Shown here one piece after another: positions 52,201 to 59,760 of a stretch of 64,000 nt of DNA. The position numbers were made by a program, and so were the translations under genes. The stretch is taken from NCBI RefSeq assembly GCF_947493425.1, contig NZ_CANLRP010000009.1:1-64000 (forward strand), written 5' to 3'. Each line of letters begins with the position of its first letter. Position 1 is the stretch's first letter. The stretch comes from an uncultured Microscilla sp. GTDB lineage: Bacteria; Bacteroidota; Bacteroidia; Cytophagales; Microscillaceae. The notes under the pieces were generated by a model. It was not told the DNA's origin. It was given only the letters and a program-made list of their open reading frames with translations, and did not search any database.

Positions 52201-53149
52201 CGTTCGGTTGATTGCCAAGATCAATGCTTCTTACCATACCCAGTTGCCTGTTTCTGTTATATTCAAGGCAGCTACTGTTGCACTACAGGCGGCTATGGTG
52301 AGTCAAAGAACATCGCTTGAAATTGCCCTTAAGATGAATGACCAACAAAAAGGTATCCCTATTTTTTGTGTACCAGGCGCAGGAGGCAACCCGTTGAGTT
52401 TTTTCGAAATGGCTAAGTCACTTGAACAAGATCACCCTGTATATGTGTTGCAAAACCCAGCTTTCGATGGGGTGACAGAGCCTTTATCTTTTGAAAAAAT
52501 GGCAGAAGTATATGTTCAGGCTATTCAAAAATTGACTCAAGGTCCTTATATTTTAGCAGGATACTCAGCAGGAGGGCGTGTAGCCTATGAAATGGCAAGG
52601 CAATTGCAATTAAAAAATAATCCACCCCAAAAACTCATTGTTTTAGATGTCATAGCACCTATACATAGTTTTCGTGAGTTGATAGGGGAGTATGCTACCC
52701 CAGAAATGTACCTGTCATTGAGCACTACCATTTATGCCCGCTATTTTGGGCATCAGTTAGAGGTAAGTCCACAAGCACTTAGCAGAAAAAGCAAGGCTAC
52801 TCAATTAGAGTACATACACCAACAACTAACAGATGATGGCATAGAAGTAAGTATGTCAGAGTTGAAACGTTTTTTAAAGGTGTGTATCAACGATGTCTCG
52901 TCGTCTTATTCGACACAAGATTTACTCAACATCCCTATCCTGCTTATATGCCCTGAAGAGAATAGAATAAGCGGCTATCTGGACAAGTTTTTTAGAGTAA
53001 ATGTAAGTGACTGGAACGAATTTACAACAGCAGGCTTCGAACTATTGAATGTATCAGGCAATCACTTTACTATGTTGGGGCAACCCCATGTTCAATCGTT
53101 GTCTCAGCGAATTAAAGAAGCTATTCAGGAGCAAATAACTATTAAATAA
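49244..53149 (+). CDS. Single-module non-ribosomal peptide synthetase (C-A-T-TE)
   Basis: 1301-residue cytosolic megaenzyme. The condensation domain (about 1-440) has the active-site motif HHILIDL (His132, His133, Asp137; the usual final Gly is Leu). The adenylation domain (about 455-955) has YTSGSTGKPKG, NGYGPSETT, YKTGDLGRW and GRKDEQVKIRGYRIEL. The carrier domain bears the phosphopantetheine Ser983 in LGGQSILAV. The thioesterase (about 1055-1300) has Ser1108 in GYSAGGRV and a late His in GNHFTML. The specificity residues I read are D-I-E-T-I-G-G-V-A, which match no code I know with confidence. A lone C domain at the start suggests acylation of one amino acid by an incoming acyl or peptidyl donor. 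Confidence 0.93.
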   Translation: MTTKTTLHLSQEDVYYDYILSPNNAYYSIGGYVTLHDTPDINDFKQVLTTLPEVFDVFRIQFDFSQDKPLAGFKEQVVFNVTEKDFSDSKEKAIQWMQARFQTVLDINGSQLYECFLIKISATEYYWFFRCHHILIDLLGYAIIVNYVLNQYQALQSKKELDTTIAYPAYQNHMVDSWEYINSDDYLKDKEYWEQKFKVAPELLLKKHKKSNEKGSESFTVELSEEQRQQLAKTAQQANTSVNQLTLAAMSIYFAQIQTLDEVVLGIPIHGRWNREQKNTAGMFSKYVLFQSLFQPDQLLQDFLKQCKSTRRRDYPHQKYPIMHLNRHFNLLLQEQQVPIDVIVNYAPFKMPEGNPYKIRIVTSHDDHTPLQWFWFDYGDKQPLVLHIDFQKAYFTKKEIDLFSKRILFILEQFQHSLDQPIGSIEVVPPEEKQQLLAAPQRIEPQYNSETVVSLFETQVDLTPEAVAAVLGDDCLTYQALNEKSNQMAHYLIENGVKPGDYVGLYMHTSFESLIGLWGILKAGAGYVFIDPDYPQERVHYMLADASVKLLITNLSSDLIEHLTGVNVVKTDKALTAINEQPVSQVAVEPSSTDSAYAIYTSGSTGKPKGIAISHASLLDYVLTFRQMFGITWQDRVIQQSSWAFDILVEEIYPALTSGATLLMVKEGSKDVLTIKDYIENHQATLLTTTPTIVGWLNEELSSTHQLRWLISGGELLKPEQIDHLFGKVNIANGYGPSETTVAATFNVITNQTQASLIGKPVANKPIYIVNEKNQLQPVGVVGEICIGGTGLAQKYLNRPKLTRENFPENPFVEGERMYKTGDLGRWLPNGNIEFLGRKDEQVKIRGYRIELSEIENVLRQSGLIKDGVVLVKKHKNNKHLVAYVVPQQEQFEQEELLAYAKEWLPHYMIPSLVVPMDELPMNTHGKLDKKALPKADFRSSDRQAYVAPTTPIEQNIAVIWRELLGVEKIGVHDNFFELGGQSILAVRLIAKINASYHTQLPVSVIFKAATVALQAAMVSQRTSLEIALKMNDQQKGIPIFCVPGAGGNPLSFFEMAKSLEQDHPVYVLQNPAFDGVTEPLSFEKMAEVYVQAIQKLTQGPYILAGYSAGGRVAYEMARQLQLKNNPPQKLIVLDVIAPIHSFRELIGEYATPEMYLSLSTTIYARYFGHQLEVSPQALSRKSKATQLEYIHQQLTDDGIEVSMSELKRFLKVCINDVSSSYSTQDLLNIPILLICPEENRISGYLDKFFRVNVSDWNEFTTAGFELLNVSGNHFTMLGQPHVQSLSQRIKEAIQEQITIK

Positions 53150-53208
53150 TCAATATCAATCAATATTTTTTTAATTAGCTTGTAATACAAGTGAAATCAA
53201 CTCTCTAT

Positions 53209-53568
53209 ATGAATATTCTTAATAATAACGGTTTCAAGGGGCTTTTTACGTCCAAAAGTTACAAAAAAGGAGAAGTAGTCATGGTTTTAACAGGCGACAT
53301 ACTACCTTACCCTACACGTACTTCTATTCAAATAGGTGAATCGAAGCACATAGAAGATAAACTAGGGCAATATGTCAACCATGCTTGTCAACCCTCGGTA
53401 GAGGTAAAAGGCAACCACTTGGTGGCGCTACGAGACCTTAACGAGACAGAAGAAGTCACCTTTAACTACAATGTGTCAGAAACTGACATGAGTAGCCCGT
53501 TTACCTGCCACTGTTGTGGTAAGTTGATCAATGGTTATGCAAAGGCATCTCAGAGTATTACTGTATAA
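53209..53568 (+). CDS. Small SET-domain protein (putative protein-lysine methyltransferase)
   Basis: 119-residue protein that is essentially a bare SET domain. The pattern is NGFKGLFTSKSYKKGEVVM, then HIEDKLGQYVNHACQPSVEV (matching the cofactor-binding NHxCxPN motif), LVALRDLNETEEVTFNYN (matching the catalytic GEEIxxxY region), and a Cys-rich end FTCHCCGKL. SET enzymes transfer methyl from S-adenosylmethionine to lysine. ATG 53209 is preferred; a GTG at 53191 would add six residues. It starts about 60 bp after the NRPS stop on the same strand, so it probably belongs to the NRPS transcript. Target unknown. Confidence 0.8.
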   Translation: MNILNNNGFKGLFTSKSYKKGEVVMVLTGDILPYPTRTSIQIGESKHIEDKLGQYVNHACQPSVEVKGNHLVALRDLNETEEVTFNYNVSETDMSSPFTCHCCGKLINGYAKASQSITV

Positions 53569-53611
53569 TGTCTAAATTTGATTTGGGAAATCAAGAAATA
53601 GTTTGATTTCT

Positions 53612-53802
53612 TAAGGAATGGTTGAAAAATAAATTACTTATCTGGTGATAGGGATTTCTTTCTGAGATGAGGCACTTTTTGCAGGCATAGCCGTAGCTAT
53701 GACGAAAAAAGCTCGTAGTCCCGGCGGAACTGTCGGGGTAACGAAATATCAGGAAGAAAGATCATCTCCGGAAGGAAAAGTTATTTTTTGTCCATTCCTA
53801 AA
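53612..53802. repeat. Palindromic dispersed element, copy B
   Basis: About 190-bp imperfect palindrome, homologous to copy A at 31206-31363. Termini: AAGGAATGG...AAAAATAA (from 53613) and TTATTTTTT...CCATTCCT (to about 53799). The inner arms around 53655-53668 and 53745-53760 are complementary. A small hairpin CATAGC/GCTATG lies at about 53687-53702. Compared with A it has about 30 extra bases in the middle (CCCG...CGGG hairpin). The TAG stop of the minus-strand phosphopantetheinyl transferase lies inside its right terminus. It has no ORF. Confidence 0.75.
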
Positions 53803-54448
53803 TCATTTTTTTTAAAACCACCTCTCCGGCTGGTTCAATAGTACACAAACAAGCTTTGTACGCTGTACCCAAGTGCAACTCTTGCAAAAACCAACACGTT
53901 TTTGAGGCATCAGTCAGTTTTACTGGGTTTTGCAATGTGTCTATAGTGTCTAGTGACAAATACATTCCCCTACCATCTGCTTTCATAACACTTTCTTTTT
54001 TAGTCCATATTTCAAAAAAAGTGTGGAGCGTATTATCTTCCTTTATTTTTTGCCATTCCGGTTCCGTAAAATAACTTTCAAAATCATTCATTGTAATTGA
54101 TCTCTGGTGTTCTACATCCAGCCCCAGTTTACTATCAAGCGTGGCTCCGCATGCGACCAGTTCGTGCGAGTGCGATATATTAAAGTAAAAAGGTTTGCCC
54201 GGAAGCACAGGTTTGCCATAAGTAGTCTTGGTGAGTTGAGAGAGCCTTTCGGGAGGAACACCAAAAAAAATCAATTGTTGCTGAAGCAAATATTTTCCTA
54301 GTGCGTGCACATACCTGTCTTTGTCAAACACATAGCGCATAATACCTTCGTGCAAGTTTTTGGGTAACTGTTGTAACAAATCTTCGAGCGAAAAACGAGC
54401 TTTTACCTGTGGAACATAAGCGTAGTATATATGTATGTAAGGTTTCAT
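53798..54448 (-). CDS. 4'-phosphopantetheinyl transferase (Sfp type)
   Basis: 216-residue enzyme that moves the phosphopantetheine arm from coenzyme A to carrier-protein serines, here most likely Ser983 of the NRPS. The motifs are KYLLQQQLIFFG, TYGKPVLPGKPFYFNISHS, the magnesium-binding LGLDVEHQR, and FFEIWTKKESVMKADGRG. It is of Sfp length (two-domain) rather than the short AcpS type. The ATG at 54448 (MKPYIHIYYA) is typical; the frame to 54484 adds 12 non-conserved residues. It is convergent with the SET gene. Its stop codon lies within repeat element B. Confidence 0.9.
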   Translation of the reverse strand: MKPYIHIYYAYVPQVKARFSLEDLLQQLPKNLHEGIMRYVFDKDRYVHALGKYLLQQQLIFFGVPPERLSQLTKTTYGKPVLPGKPFYFNISHSHELVACGATLDSKLGLDVEHQRSITMNDFESYFTEPEWQKIKEDNTLHTFFEIWTKKESVMKADGRGMYLSLDTIDTLQNPVKLTDASKTCWFLQELHLGTAYKACLCTIEPAGEVVLKKMI

Positions 54449-54635
54449 AACAATGGTAGATCTAATAAAACTTAGAAACTGCAATGAGAAGCTTTCCGAC
54501 TAAAAACCTATCAACAGATTATCAAATACCGGATTTTACTGTTAACATCGCAGATTAATTGTATAAATAACCACAAAAGCTTTGTGAGATGCAATTAGGA
54601 TTTGAAAGAAGTAGTATCATAAAGAGGAGAGAGTT

Positions 54636-55796
54636 ATGCTAAGTTTTTGGGAACAACAATCATTTTTAGAATATGACTATATTATTGTAGGTAGTGGTAT
54701 TGTAGGGTTATCAGCCGCTATTACACTCAAAGAAAATCACCCACAAGCCTCAGTGCTGGTGCTTGAGCAGGGCATCTTTCCTACAGGGGCAAGTACAAAA
54801 AACGCAGGTTTTGGTTGCTTTGGCAGTGTAACCGAGTTACTAGCTGATATTGAAGTGATGGGTGAACGCGAGGTGTTGAAGCTGGTAGAGCAACGTTGGA
54901 GCGGTTTACAAAAATTGCAAAATAGGTTAGGAGCAGACGCTATAGGGCGTAAAAACTTTGGGGGAGCCGAATTATTGCTTAAAGGCGAAAAATATGAAGC
55001 TTTAAATGCCAATGCCCTAGAGAAAATTGAATATATAAATGATTTATTGTGCCCTTTGTTTGGCAATGAAAAGGTTTTTGAGAAATTACCCGATAGCAAG
55101 ATCACAGAATTAGGATTTGACACACACCAAGTAGCTCATCTTATATTTAATCCTTATGAATTTCAAATTCATACCGGAAACATGATGCGTTCATTATTGC
55201 AATGTGCCACCCAAAAAGGAGTAGAAATAGTCAATGGATGTAAGGTAACTGCCATAGAAGATACTGGAGGTCAGGTAGAAATCAATACTTCTGGACACTT
55301 GTCACAGCAGGAGGTCGTATTTACTGCCAGCAAAACTGCAGTATGTACCAACGCTTTTACTCAAAAGCTATTACCCGAGCTGGACATCAAACCGGGCAGA
55401 GGCATTGTATTAGTAACAGCACCTGTTGCTAATCTCAAGTTTAAGGGTACTTATCACTTTGACCAAGGCTATTATTACTTCCGTAACTTCGGAAATCGGG
55501 TAATCTTTGGGGGAGGACGTAACCTTGATTTTGAAGGTGAAGCCACTGCAAGCTTTGAACTGAACCAGCAGATAGCCAAGCATCTAAAAGAAAAATTAGG
55601 CAGTGTTATTTTACCACAACAAAACTTTGTAGTGGAGCATACCTGGGCAGGGATTATGGCTTTTGGGCAAAGTGGCAAGCGTCCCATTCTGAAAAATGTC
55701 TCAGAGAATATAGTTATAGGTACCCGTCTTAATGGCATGGGAGTAGCGTTGGGATCTACTATTGGGGGTGAGGTTGCCGCTAAACTAGAGCAATAA
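54636..55796 (+). CDS. FAD-dependent oxidoreductase (DAO family)
   Basis: 386-residue flavoprotein of the D-amino-acid-oxidase/glycine-oxidase-like family. The N-terminal FAD motif is YIIVGSGIVGLSAAITL, followed by LEQGIFPTGASTKNAGFGC. The C-terminal part has FGGGRNLDFEG, VVEHTWAGIMAFGQSGKRP and RLNGMGVALGS, typical of the family's FAD and substrate binding. There is no signal peptide. Substrates are usually amines or amino acids; which one is not evident. It is about 190 bp from, and divergent to, the phosphopantetheinyl transferase. It may tailor the NRPS product or simply be a neighbour. Confidence 0.88.
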   Translation: MLSFWEQQSFLEYDYIIVGSGIVGLSAAITLKENHPQASVLVLEQGIFPTGASTKNAGFGCFGSVTELLADIEVMGEREVLKLVEQRWSGLQKLQNRLGADAIGRKNFGGAELLLKGEKYEALNANALEKIEYINDLLCPLFGNEKVFEKLPDSKITELGFDTHQVAHLIFNPYEFQIHTGNMMRSLLQCATQKGVEIVNGCKVTAIEDTGGQVEINTSGHLSQQEVVFTASKTAVCTNAFTQKLLPELDIKPGRGIVLVTAPVANLKFKGTYHFDQGYYYFRNFGNRVIFGGGRNLDFEGEATASFELNQQIAKHLKEKLGSVILPQQNFVVEHTWAGIMAFGQSGKRPILKNVSENIVIGTRLNGMGVALGSTIGGEVAAKLEQ

Positions 55797-56026
55797 AAAT
55801 ACTAATATCAGGTAATTATTGGTTATCAGTAACTTAGTATACAGCGAGTGGGATTTTTTAGGAAAAAACGCAAACGTTTGTGAATAAAATAGTAGTTTTG
55901 CAACAGTTCATTTGTAGCTACTAACGGATTTTTTTTAATAATGAGCCAGCAAGTGAACACTCGACTCCTGAATTATGTTCGAAGTATATAGACTTATATA
56001 CTTTCAAATATTTAATACAAAATACT

Positions 56027-56233
56027 ATGACAGTTGTTTTAGCTATTGCTGTAATGATTTTATTTGCTGTGCTGATGAGTATTGGCTTGCTAATAAGAGG
56101 TAAAGAAATCAAAGGTACTTGTGCTTCACAAAACCCATTGTTGCTAAAAGATGGAGTAGAATGTGGCGTATGTGGAAAACCAGTGGGAGCTTGCGAAAAT
56201 GAGACAAAAGATGATCAGATAGCTACTGCCTGA
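56027..56233 (+). CDS. Small Cys-rich membrane protein, NqrM-like
   Basis: 68-residue protein with one N-terminal membrane helix (VLAIAVMILFAVLMSIGLLI) and four cysteines after it (GTCAS, then ECGVCGKPVGACENE). The helix-GxCxS-CxxC-C layout matches NqrM (DUF539), which delivers iron to the Na+-translocating NADH:quinone reductase. The nqr operon is not in the window, so the assignment is by similarity only. It lies about 150 bp upstream of glmM on the same strand. Confidence 0.6.
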   Translation: MTVVLAIAVMILFAVLMSIGLLIRGKEIKGTCASQNPLLLKDGVECGVCGKPVGACENETKDDQIATA

Positions 56234-56383
56234 TCAGCTAAATATAAGGAGTTTTATGCAAAGAAAATGCATAAAATTGCCAAAAGTTATGATACATTGA
56301 AATGCTATGGAAGAGGGTGATTTTGAACAAATTAAAACATGATAATTCTTCCACAGCTATATTTATAATTCTAATTTTGTTTA

Positions 56384-57781
56384 ATGACACTCATCAAATC
56401 AATTTCTGGTATTAGGGGTACCCTTGGCGGAAAACCTGGAGACACTTTAAGCCCGGTAGATGTAGTAAAATTTGCTGCTGCTTATGGTATCTGGTTAAAA
56501 GAAAACTCTGAAAACCATAAAGTGGTAATTGGTCGTGACGCTCGCCCATCGGGTGAAATGATCACAAAATTGGCAGCTTCTACCCTTCAGTCGCTTGGAA
56601 TAGATGTGGTTGACCTTGAATTGTCTACTACCCCCACCGTAGAAATGGCGGTAGTCATGGAAGAAGCCGGCGGAGGAATCGTTATTACTGCCAGCCATAA
56701 CCCCATTCAATGGAACGCCCTCAAGTTGTTGAATCACAAAGGTGAGTTTATTTCGGCAGCTGATGGTGAAAAAATACTTGAAATTGCTGACGCAGAAGAT
56801 TTTGAGTTTGTTGAAACTAAAAAGTTGGGAGACTACAGCGTAAACCGCGAATACATCCAAAAACATATTGAGGCGATACTGGAACTACCCCTTGTAGACA
56901 AAGCAGCCATTGAAGCTCGTAATTTTAGAATAGCTTTGGATTGTGTAAATTCTACTGGAGGTATAGCGGTGCCTATGTTGTTACACTCTTTGGGTGTAAA
57001 AGAAGTAAAAGGCTTGTATTGTGAGCCTAATGGCTTGTTTCCTCATAACCCTGAGCCTATTCCTGAAAACCTTAGGGATATTTCGAGAGAGGTAGAAAAT
57101 GGTGATTATGACTTGGGTATTGTGGTAGACCCCGACGTAGACCGCTTGGCGCTCGTGTGTGAAGATGGCTCTATGTTTGGCGAAGAGTATACGCTGGTGG
57201 CCATTTCAGACTATATACTGTCGCATAATCCAGGGGCTACTGTCTCTAACCTTTCTTCTACCAAAGCCCTCAAAGAACTGACCGAGAAAGTAGGACAAGA
57301 GTACCATACATCGGCAGTAGGAGAGGTGAATGTAGTGACCAAAATGAAAGAAGTAGACGCAGTAATAGGGGGCGAAGGCAACGGAGGCATTATTTACCCT
57401 GATTTGCACCACGGACGTGATGCTTTGGTAGGCATTGCCTTATTTTTGACTCATCTGGCAAAAAGCGAAAAGCCAGTATCTATGTTGAGAGCCAAATACC
57501 CTAAATACCAGATCTCAAAGAACAAAATATCTTTGACCCCCGAAATAGACACCTCGGCAATACTCAACGATATTCAGGAAAAATACAAAGCCCACGATGT
57601 GATTACCATTGATGGAGTAAAAATAGAGTTTGAGTCGTCTTGGGTACATTTGCGTAAGTCCAATACCGAACCTATCATTCGTATTTATGCCGAAGCAGCT
57701 TCTATGTCTACCGCTGATAATTTGGCAAACAAGATAATTGACGATATACGTGAAATTGTAACAGCAAAAGACAATTCATAA
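56384..57781 (+). CDS. glmM: Phosphoglucosamine mutase
   Basis: 465-residue alpha-D-phosphohexomutase family enzyme that interconverts glucosamine 6- and 1-phosphate for UDP-GlcNAc and cell-wall synthesis. It has the start ISGIRGTLGGKPGD, the phosphoserine loop ITASHNPIQWNALK (Ser near 103), the magnesium loop VVDPDVDRLALV, sugar-binding GGEGNGG, and the phosphate-binding LRKSNTEPIIRIY. The usual GTxGxR opening is ISGIRGT here, a variant common in Bacteroidota. Phosphomannomutase activity cannot be excluded by sequence alone. It is followed by a good terminator. Confidence 0.88.
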   Translation: MTLIKSISGIRGTLGGKPGDTLSPVDVVKFAAAYGIWLKENSENHKVVIGRDARPSGEMITKLAASTLQSLGIDVVDLELSTTPTVEMAVVMEEAGGGIVITASHNPIQWNALKLLNHKGEFISAADGEKILEIADAEDFEFVETKKLGDYSVNREYIQKHIEAILELPLVDKAAIEARNFRIALDCVNSTGGIAVPMLLHSLGVKEVKGLYCEPNGLFPHNPEPIPENLRDISREVENGDYDLGIVVDPDVDRLALVCEDGSMFGEEYTLVAISDYILSHNPGATVSNLSSTKALKELTEKVGQEYHTSAVGEVNVVTKMKEVDAVIGGEGNGGIIYPDLHHGRDALVGIALFLTHLAKSEKPVSMLRAKYPKYQISKNKISLTPEIDTSAILNDIQEKYKAHDVITIDGVKIEFESSWVHLRKSNTEPIIRIYAEAASMSTADNLANKIIDDIREIVTAKDNS

Positions 57782-57812
57782 TTGCGATAAATACAGTTTA
57801 CACAAAATATTT

Positions 57813-57848
57813 ATTACCCAACTTGTAAAGGTTGGGTAATTTTTTTTA
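57813..57848 (+). terminator. Terminator of glmM
   Basis: Perfect 10-bp stem ATTACCCAAC (57813-57822) and complement (57831-57840), 8-base loop, followed by eight T residues. It lies 32 bp after the glmM stop. Confidence 0.93.
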
Positions 57849-57997
57849 CCTTTTTTTTCTTGAAATCATCCAAAAAATATCCGTAATTTTGAAAAAAAAG
57901 GTTATTGGAAATAAAAATAGTATAAAATAACCTATGAAGGAACTCCTCCTTCATAAAGAACTGCTTACAGCATTTAAGGAAAGATATATTTTTTGTT

Positions 57998-59146
57998 ATG
58001 AGTATGAGCGTTTATTTTGACAATGCCGCAACTACCCCATTGGCTCCTGAAGTATTGGATGCTATGGTGCCCTACATGAAAGAACACTTTGGCAACCCCT
58101 CGTCTATACATTCGCATGGGCGCAAAACTAAATCTGCCATTGAGAAAGCAAGAAAAAAAGTGGCTGATTTACTGAATACTTCTCCTTCTGAAATATTTTT
58201 TACTTCTGGTGGCACCGAAGCCGACAATTTTGCCATTAAGCGTAGTATAGATACATTTAATCTTACACACGCCATTAGTTCTCCACTAGAGCATCATGCT
58301 GTCTTGCATACCTTGGAACACTTGCAAAAGATAGGTAAAATTAAGCTCAGTATGGTTAACACTGATGGTAAAGGAAATATTGATTATGACCACCTACGCG
58401 AGCTTTTACAAGGCAATAGCCGTAGCTTGGTATCGCTGATGCATGGCAACAATGAAGTAGGCAACTTGACCGATATGAAGCGTATTGGTGAGTTATGCAA
58501 AGAGTATCAGGCATTGTATCATTCAGATACGGTGCAAACAATGGGACACTATGTACATGATTTACAACAGTTGAATGTTGACTTTGTAGTAGGGTCAGCC
58601 CATAAGTTTCACGGACCTAAAGGGGTGGGCTTTTTGTATGTAAACGCTGATGCCAAGATTAAACCTATGATATATGGGGGAGCTCAAGAGCGTAATATGC
58701 GAGGTGGTACCGAAAACCTTTATGGAATTATTGGTTTGGCAAAAGCGCTTGAACTTGCTTATGAAGAAATGAACGAACATCGGGCAGCCATTGAGCAGGT
58801 TAAATCATATATGATTGAGCAGTTGAAACAGAAAATTGCTGGAGTTGGTTTTAATGGCGAAAGTGGCGATCTTGACAAAAGCTTGTATACTGTTTTAAAT
58901 GTATGTTTGCCGCCTACCGACAATGCTGACATGTTATTGTTTAATCTGGACATTCATCAAATTTCTGCCTCTGGTGGCAGTGCCTGTTCTAGTGGTTCAG
59001 ACGTAGGCTCCCATGTATTGAGGGCTTTGGACAGACCCAAAGACCGCGGAGCAGTGCGTTTTTCATTTAGTCGCTATAATACCAAGGAAGAAGTAGACTA
59101 TGTAGTAGAAAAACTTGCCGAAATGTATACTGTAACTACTAAATAG
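57998..59146 (+). CDS. Cysteine desulfurase (NifS/IscS family)
   Basis: 382-residue PLP enzyme that takes sulfur from cysteine for Fe-S clusters, tRNA thiolation or other sulfur donors. It shows YFDNAATTPLAPEV, FTSGGTEADNFAIK, LVSLMHGNNEVGN, the PLP lysine in VGSAHKFHGPKGVGF, RGGTEN, and the catalytic Cys in GGSACSSGSDVGSH. The start is ATG 57998; Met3 (58004) is equally possible. No iscU or suf genes adjoin it. The family also includes DndA, which supplies sulfur for DNA phosphorothioation, and a DndD-like gene lies about 13 kb away. That link is only circumstantial. Confidence 0.92.
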   Translation: MSMSVYFDNAATTPLAPEVLDAMVPYMKEHFGNPSSIHSHGRKTKSAIEKARKKVADLLNTSPSEIFFTSGGTEADNFAIKRSIDTFNLTHAISSPLEHHAVLHTLEHLQKIGKIKLSMVNTDGKGNIDYDHLRELLQGNSRSLVSLMHGNNEVGNLTDMKRIGELCKEYQALYHSDTVQTMGHYVHDLQQLNVDFVVGSAHKFHGPKGVGFLYVNADAKIKPMIYGGAQERNMRGGTENLYGIIGLAKALELAYEEMNEHRAAIEQVKSYMIEQLKQKIAGVGFNGESGDLDKSLYTVLNVCLPPTDNADMLLFNLDIHQISASGGSACSSGSDVGSHVLRALDRPKDRGAVRFSFSRYNTKEEVDYVVEKLAEMYTVTTK

Positions 59147-59169
59147 TAGCATATTGCGATCTACATACG

Positions 59170-59216
59170 AATAGGCTTTATCAATGAGACAACTTTGGTA
59201 AAGCCTATTATTTTTT
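59170..59216 (+). terminator. Terminator of the cysteine desulfurase gene
   Basis: 11-bp stem AATAGGCTTTA (59170-59180) with complement 59199-59209, 18-base loop, followed by a T-run (59209-59216). It lies about 25 bp past the stop. Confidence 0.8.
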
Positions 59217-59250
59217 GCCAATTATTTAATAACTCTTTGACAATACCCTT

Positions 59251-59721
59251 GTGAAAAATTTCATTTATACCTGTATAGTAGTTTTGATAGTGGCCTGTTC
59301 TAACAAAAAAGAAATACCTAAAGACATTATTCCTAAAGAAAAAATGGTGAATATGTTGGTAGATATTCACCTCGAAGAGTCAAAAATAGATGCATCCCGG
59401 TATTTGTTACGTGACTCGGCACAGGTAGCTTATTTCAAAGCACAAGTGGGTATATTTAAAAAGTATAAAACAGACAGTACCCATTACTACAAAAGCTATG
59501 ACTACTACTTTGAAAACATGAACCACATGAAAGACATCTACACAGAAGTAGCCGAAAAAATGAAAGCAATGAGTGATAGTGTAGCCAATACTTTGAAAGA
59601 CTCAAGTAGTAACAAGAAAAAAGACAAGCCCAAGAAAAAGACTCCAAAGGTAGCCAAACCTATGATAGAGGTGAAAATGATACCAGACAAACCAAAAGCC
59701 AATGCAGACAAAAAGAAATAA
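59251..59721 (+). CDS. DUF4296 lipoprotein (GTG start)
   Basis: 156-residue predicted lipoprotein. The GTG at 59251 opens a signal peptide (KNFIYTCIVVLIVAC) with lipobox IVAC; no ATG gives a signal peptide, so GTG is well supported. The mature part has DIIPKEKMVNMLVDIHLEESK, the recognisable DUF4296 opening, then helices and a Lys/Pro-rich tail (KKDKPKKKTPK). DUF4296 lipoproteins are widespread in Bacteroidota with unknown function. It is convergent with thrC; a hairpin separates them. Confidence 0.8.
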   Translation: MKNFIYTCIVVLIVACSNKKEIPKDIIPKEKMVNMLVDIHLEESKIDASRYLLRDSAQVAYFKAQVGIFKKYKTDSTHYYKSYDYYFENMNHMKDIYTEVAEKMKAMSDSVANTLKDSSSNKKKDKPKKKTPKVAKPMIEVKMIPDKPKANADKKK

Positions 59722-59726
59722 TGAAA

Positions 59727-59751
59727 AAGACCAAGTGATAAGCTTGGTCTT
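59727..59751. terminator. Bidirectional terminator between DUF4296 gene and thrC
   Basis: 9-bp stem AAGACCAAG (59727-59735) with complement 59743-59751 and a 7-base loop. The A-run on the left gives the U-tract for thrC on the minus strand; the plus-strand U-tract is weak. Confidence 0.75.
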
Positions 59752-59760
59752 AGGTTGATT

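Noticed and set aside
55860-55905. TTTG...TAGTTTTG as a promoter before the NqrM-like gene
   Set aside because: The spacer is about 12 bp, too short for the Bacteroidota consensus of 17-23 bp.
55921-56112. 63-codon minus-strand frame before and over the NqrM-like gene
   Set aside because: It overlaps the plausible NqrM-like frame and has no signal, domain or start context.
57998-59146. Cysteine desulfurase as the missing DndA of a phosphorothioation system
   Set aside because: It is 13 kb from the DndD-like gene, separated by many unrelated genes and its own terminator; a housekeeping role is more likely.
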